From positions 1-42,964 of the forward strand of contig CAMYNC010000038.1 of assembly GCA_947259685.1 (NCBI GenBank): a stretch of 42,964 bases of DNA, given 5' to 3'. Position numbers and translations under genes: made by a program. The notes under the pieces were generated by a model. It was given only the letters and a program-made list of their open reading frames with translations, ran no database searches and was not told where the DNA came from. The DNA comes from an uncultured Desulfuromonadales bacterium (GTDB lineage Bacteria; Desulfobacterota; Desulfuromonadia; Desulfuromonadales; Geopsychrobacteraceae). Shown in pieces: positions 41,820-42,964 of this stretch; the first letter of the stretch is position 1; the number at the start of each line of letters is the position of its first letter.

Positions 41820-42964
41820 ATGAAACACTATGATTTGATTGTCATCGGCGGTGGACCGGCGGGAATATTTGCCGCCGGTTTTGCGGCAAAAAAAGGCGCA
41901 AAGGTATTGCTGTTGGAAAAAAACCGGCGCTGTGGCGCCAAGCTGCTGATCACCGGTAAGGGGCGCTGCAACCTGGCCAACAGCGAAACCGACCCGCGCA
42001 AGCTGGCCGAACACTTCGGTCGCAACGGTCGGGCTCTGCTGACAGCACTCTATGCTTTCGGGATTCAGGATGTCATCGATTTTTTCGAGAGCCGCGGGCT
42101 CCAGCTACAGATCGAAAGGGGCGGCCGGATCTTTCCCAAGCAGGGCAGCGCCGCCGAAGTACAGAAGGTGCTGGATGGTTTTCTGCAGGAAACCTGCGTC
42201 GAAGTACAGACCCACTGCCGGGTGGCAGCGCTGAACTCCGCCAATAACCGGCTGAGTTCAGTAGAGACCGACCGGGGTGATTTTTTCGCCGAGAACTTTG
42301 TCCTGGCCACCGGCGGGCTATCTTACCCGGAAACCGGCTGCACAGGCGATGGCTACACCTGGGCAAAACAGACCGGTCATCGTCTAATGGCCACCGAACC
42401 TGCGCTGGTACCGGTAACACTGGCGGACAACTGGACCGGAGATCTTTGCGACTTCAATCTGAAAAATGTCCGGATTTCGCTGCGGCAGCAGCAGAAAATC
42501 TTGGCAGAGCGCTTCGGTGAGGCTTTTTTCACCCGCCAGGGGATCGGCGGGCCGATTGTTCTCGATATGAGCGCCGAAATCCGCGATGCGCTGAAAACGG
42601 CACCGGTTGAACTACTGCTCGATCTGAAACCGGCAATCGAAGCGCAGCTTTTCGACCAACGCCTACAGCGCGAGCTGGCGGCGCACAACAACAAGGACTT
42701 TGGCAATTCCTTGACCAGCCTGCTGCCGAAAAGGATGATCCCCCTGTTCATCCACCTGTCCGGGATCGACCCACAGAAAAAATGCCATTCGGTCAGCAAA
42801 GCCGAGCGCAGTCGCTTACTGCGACTGTTCAAAGAGTTGCCGCTGCAGGTCACTGGCGTGGCCGGCTTCGATAAGGCGATCGTCACTTCTGGGGGCGTGT
42901 CGCTGAAAGATATCGACATGCGCAGCATGCGCTCGAAAAAGCTCGAAAATCTTTACTTTACCGG
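41820..42964 (+). CDS. BaiN/HI0933-type FAD-dependent oxidoreductase (partial, cut by the right edge)
   Basis: 381 codons are in the window; family members are about 390-420 residues, so only a short C-terminal part is missing. The start MKHYDLIVIGGGPAGIFAAG is the FAD-binding Rossmann motif with the GGGPAG turn, followed by KKGAKVLLLEKNRRCGAKLL and the family signature TGKGRCNLANS. LATGGLSYPETGCTGDGY and GVAGFDKAIVTSGGVSL are further family blocks. It is a flavoprotein of the NAD(P)/FAD-dependent group related to HI0933/YhiN; physiological substrates are mostly unknown, although BaiN acts in bile-acid dehydroxylation. AGGAAA precedes the ATG. It is 111 bases after pncB. Confidence 0.92.
   Translation, partial: MKHYDLIVIGGGPAGIFAAGFAAKKGAKVLLLEKNRRCGAKLLITGKGRCNLANSETDPRKLAEHFGRNGRALLTALYAFGIQDVIDFFESRGLQLQIERGGRIFPKQGSAAEVQKVLDGFLQETCVEVQTHCRVAALNSANNRLSSVETDRGDFFAENFVLATGGLSYPETGCTGDGYTWAKQTGHRLMATEPALVPVTLADNWTGDLCDFNLKNVRISLRQQQKILAERFGEAFFTRQGIGGPIVLDMSAEIRDALKTAPVELLLDLKPAIEAQLFDQRLQRELAAHNNKDFGNSLTSLLPKRMIPLFIHLSGIDPQKKCHSVSKAERSRLLRLFKELPLQVTGVAGFDKAIVTSGGVSLKDIDMRSMRSKKLENLYFT

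Overview
The window looks like chromosome of a Gram-negative, mid-to-high-GC bacterium, most likely a Desulfuromonadales-type deltaproteobacterium (Geobacter/Desulfuromonas/Pelobacter relatives). The basis is TamA/TamB outer-membrane assembly genes, c-type cytochromes, sigma-54-type promoters with an NtrC-family regulator, an MshEN-type secretion ATPase, a probable selenoprotein and the general look of the proteins. This is inference from family resemblance; no marker gene fixes the species. There are no rRNA genes, phage genes, insertion sequences or CRISPR arrays.

Layout. 1-2299: serA (cut by the left edge) and a VanZ-like membrane protein, both on the minus strand. 2300-7914 (plus): a decayed PilZ gene behind a sigma-54 promoter, a c-di-GMP-type GspE/PilB ATPase and a Cache-PAS histidine kinase. 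7948-12711 (minus): a thioesterase, serC, a second short phosphoglycerate dehydrogenase, a Cys-rich small protein, and aroF headed by a phenylalanine-rich leader peptide with terminator/antiterminator hairpins. A tRNA-Phe gene with a damaged 3' end is divergent from it. 13376-22964 (minus): ileS-lspA, then tamA-tamB and a cytochrome c lipoprotein. 23373-27368 (minus): a 57-residue ribbon-helix-helix regulator, a GT39 glycosyltransferase with an ElyC-like protein, and an endonuclease III-related glycosylase. 27420-33773 (plus): a DUF3179 gene with an in-frame TGA where a conserved Cys is expected, a JAMM-DinG helicase fusion, a GDSL esterase, a ferritin-like protein with a diheme cytochrome, and radC. 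33830-39245 (minus): an NtrC-type regulator, sucCD, transaldolase, a small YHS-like protein and folK. 39310-end (plus): a glyoxalase-fold protein, pncA-pncB (NAD salvage) and a BaiN/HI0933-type flavoprotein cut by the right edge.

How the genes work together. serA, serC and the second dehydrogenase serve serine synthesis. aroF feeds the aromatic pathway and appears to be controlled by Phe-tRNA supply. TamA/TamB and LspA serve the envelope. SucCD is a TCA-cycle enzyme, and PncA/PncB recycle nicotinamide.

Most notable observations: (1) the probable Sec-containing DUF3179 protein; (2) the phenylalanine attenuator ahead of aroF, next to a tRNA-Phe that has lost its acceptor end; (3) a tiny RHH regulator with a near-perfect sigma-54 promoter and an inverted repeat over its predicted start site; (4) a dispersed intergenic repeat (about 135 bp, three copies), each copy just upstream of a start codon; (5) a JAMM protease-like domain fused to a DinG helicase.
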